Part shown: positions 63,287 through 64,000 of the stretch, in pieces
Position numbering within the stretch: the stretch's first letter is position 1
Layout: every line of letters begins with the position of its first letter
NCBI GenBank assembly: GCA_963575745.1
Contig: CAUYUJ010020578.1
Location: 43,501-107,500, forward strand
Origin: Prorocentrum cordatum
Taxonomy: Eukaryota > Sar > Dinophyceae > Prorocentrales > Prorocentraceae
Reading direction: 5' to 3'
DNA: 64,000 nucleotides
Program-made: the position numbers and the translations under genes
The notes under the pieces: model-generated
Databases searched by the model: none
What the model was told of the DNA's origin: nothing
The model's input: the letters and a program-made list of their open reading frames with translations, nothing else

Positions 63287-64000
63287 TGCCCCCGAATATT
63301 CTGGGCACTCTCTGGCATCGGCAGGTGCCGCTCAGTGGACCTGAGGAATCCGGATGAGATCCAACCTGCTTCCTCGTGAACTCCCAGGATCCCCCAAGGA
63401 AAGATTATCCAATTGGGTTCAGACGAGTTCTTGTGTATCCCTGAGAATTTCTGGAGAAATCCAGGGGCTTTCTTTCACTTGAGGGCACACTGAAGCACCG
63501 GCGGACTTCCCCAGGAACCCACGGGGAGCCCCGACTTTTTCTCAAAGAGGCAAGAGGGGATCTCTGGAAGCACCCCGAGCGCTGTGCACACTCCGCGGCG
63601 GACTCGCTCCGTATTCCACGCTGCCTCGAGGCCCCACCCCTCGCGGATCGAGACCCCGGCCGACGCGACGCCGCTGCGCCCCCCCCCGCCCAACCATCCC
63701 CCCCGAGTCCCCTGCCTCCGCCGCCGCAGTGCCCAGTCGTGCAGAGCAGAGAGGCGCCACCCCCGTCGCGGGGCGAGACCCCAGCCGGCCGCGGGACGAG
63801 GCCCCCTCCCCGCGGATGCGGCGCACGACGCTTCCCCCCCGCCAGAGGGGAAGAAGCGGCATTCGGGCGCAGGCGAGGCAGGTGCTGAGGCGGCTGGGAT
63901 GGCTGGGATTTGCGCAGCGCGAGCCCGCACCCGAGCATCTCCCCCCACCCCTCCCCGCAGTCCGTCCTCCTCGTCGACCCCTGTCCTCGGCCTCGTCGCC
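63287..64000. other. Unassigned right edge
   Basis: C-rich DNA with open minus frames of Gly/Arg/Pro composition and no recognised motif. Confidence 0.4.

Overview
The window looks like nuclear DNA of a dinoflagellate, probably a core dinoflagellate. A Prorocentrum-like genome is my best guess, and that guess is weak. The evidence is high GC outside the repeats, kilobase-scale trinucleotide arrays, several retroelement protein families that I recognise from dinoflagellate genomes, and intron-like boundaries of the GA-AG type. There are no bacterial operons, ribosome binding sites, rRNA genes or CRISPR arrays. Nearly everything here is repeat or decayed mobile element. The one promising host gene is a split protein-kinase N-lobe.

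Layout. 0-1 kb: (TAG)n, AAT-type and (AGG)n arrays. 1.0-5.3 kb: a foldback-like composite whose arms contain 18-nt minisatellites in inverted orientation around a decayed LINE tail. 5.3-9.3 kb: unassigned DNA, a 12-nt GGGGCCTCTTGG minisatellite, (GGA)n and an unrecognised broken ORF. 9.36-18.5 kb: a Ty1/copia-type retrotransposon (PBS, gag, zinc knuckle, protease, a PPC-motif domain, integrase, reverse transcriptase, RNase H), broken by frameshifts and stops and lacking one catalytic Asp of the RT. 19.1-19.9 kb: an 82-nt tandem family, with a second copy at 29.6 kb. 20.7-21.6 kb: a GAT/GCT array. 21.7-24.3 kb: LINE fragments, one interrupted by a 200-bp hairpin element with a perfect 9-bp target duplication.

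24.9-26.5, 40.6-42.2, 43.4-44.5 and 44.85-45.85 kb: four arrays of one satellite with two monomer length classes (about 89-94 and 77-82 nt); some arrays share the same head and tail sequences. 33.5-40.6 kb: a large (CGT)n array, a decayed dinoflagellate-specific retroelement and a (GGT)n array, bracketed by an inverted module of about 100 bp. 46.0-50.0 kb: GAT arrays alternating with short kinase-like exons. 51.3-52.3 kb: a LINE reverse transcriptase on the minus strand. 52.3-53.1 kb: a 410-nt tandem duplication. 54.5-56.0 kb: a GAT array. 57-60.4 kb: minisatellites, a 55-nt T tract and a diverged long-unit repeat. 61-64 kb: dispersed repeats and a second copy of a TIR element.

Two small dispersed families deserve most attention. 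The first is about 160 bp long, has four copies all in the same orientation (22.08, 32.65, 53.38 and 62.68 kb), and has AG|GA...AG|G boundaries like dinoflagellate introners. The second is about 180 bp with terminal inverted repeats, at 31.86 and 63.07 kb. Family assignments come from motifs read by eye; no database search was run.
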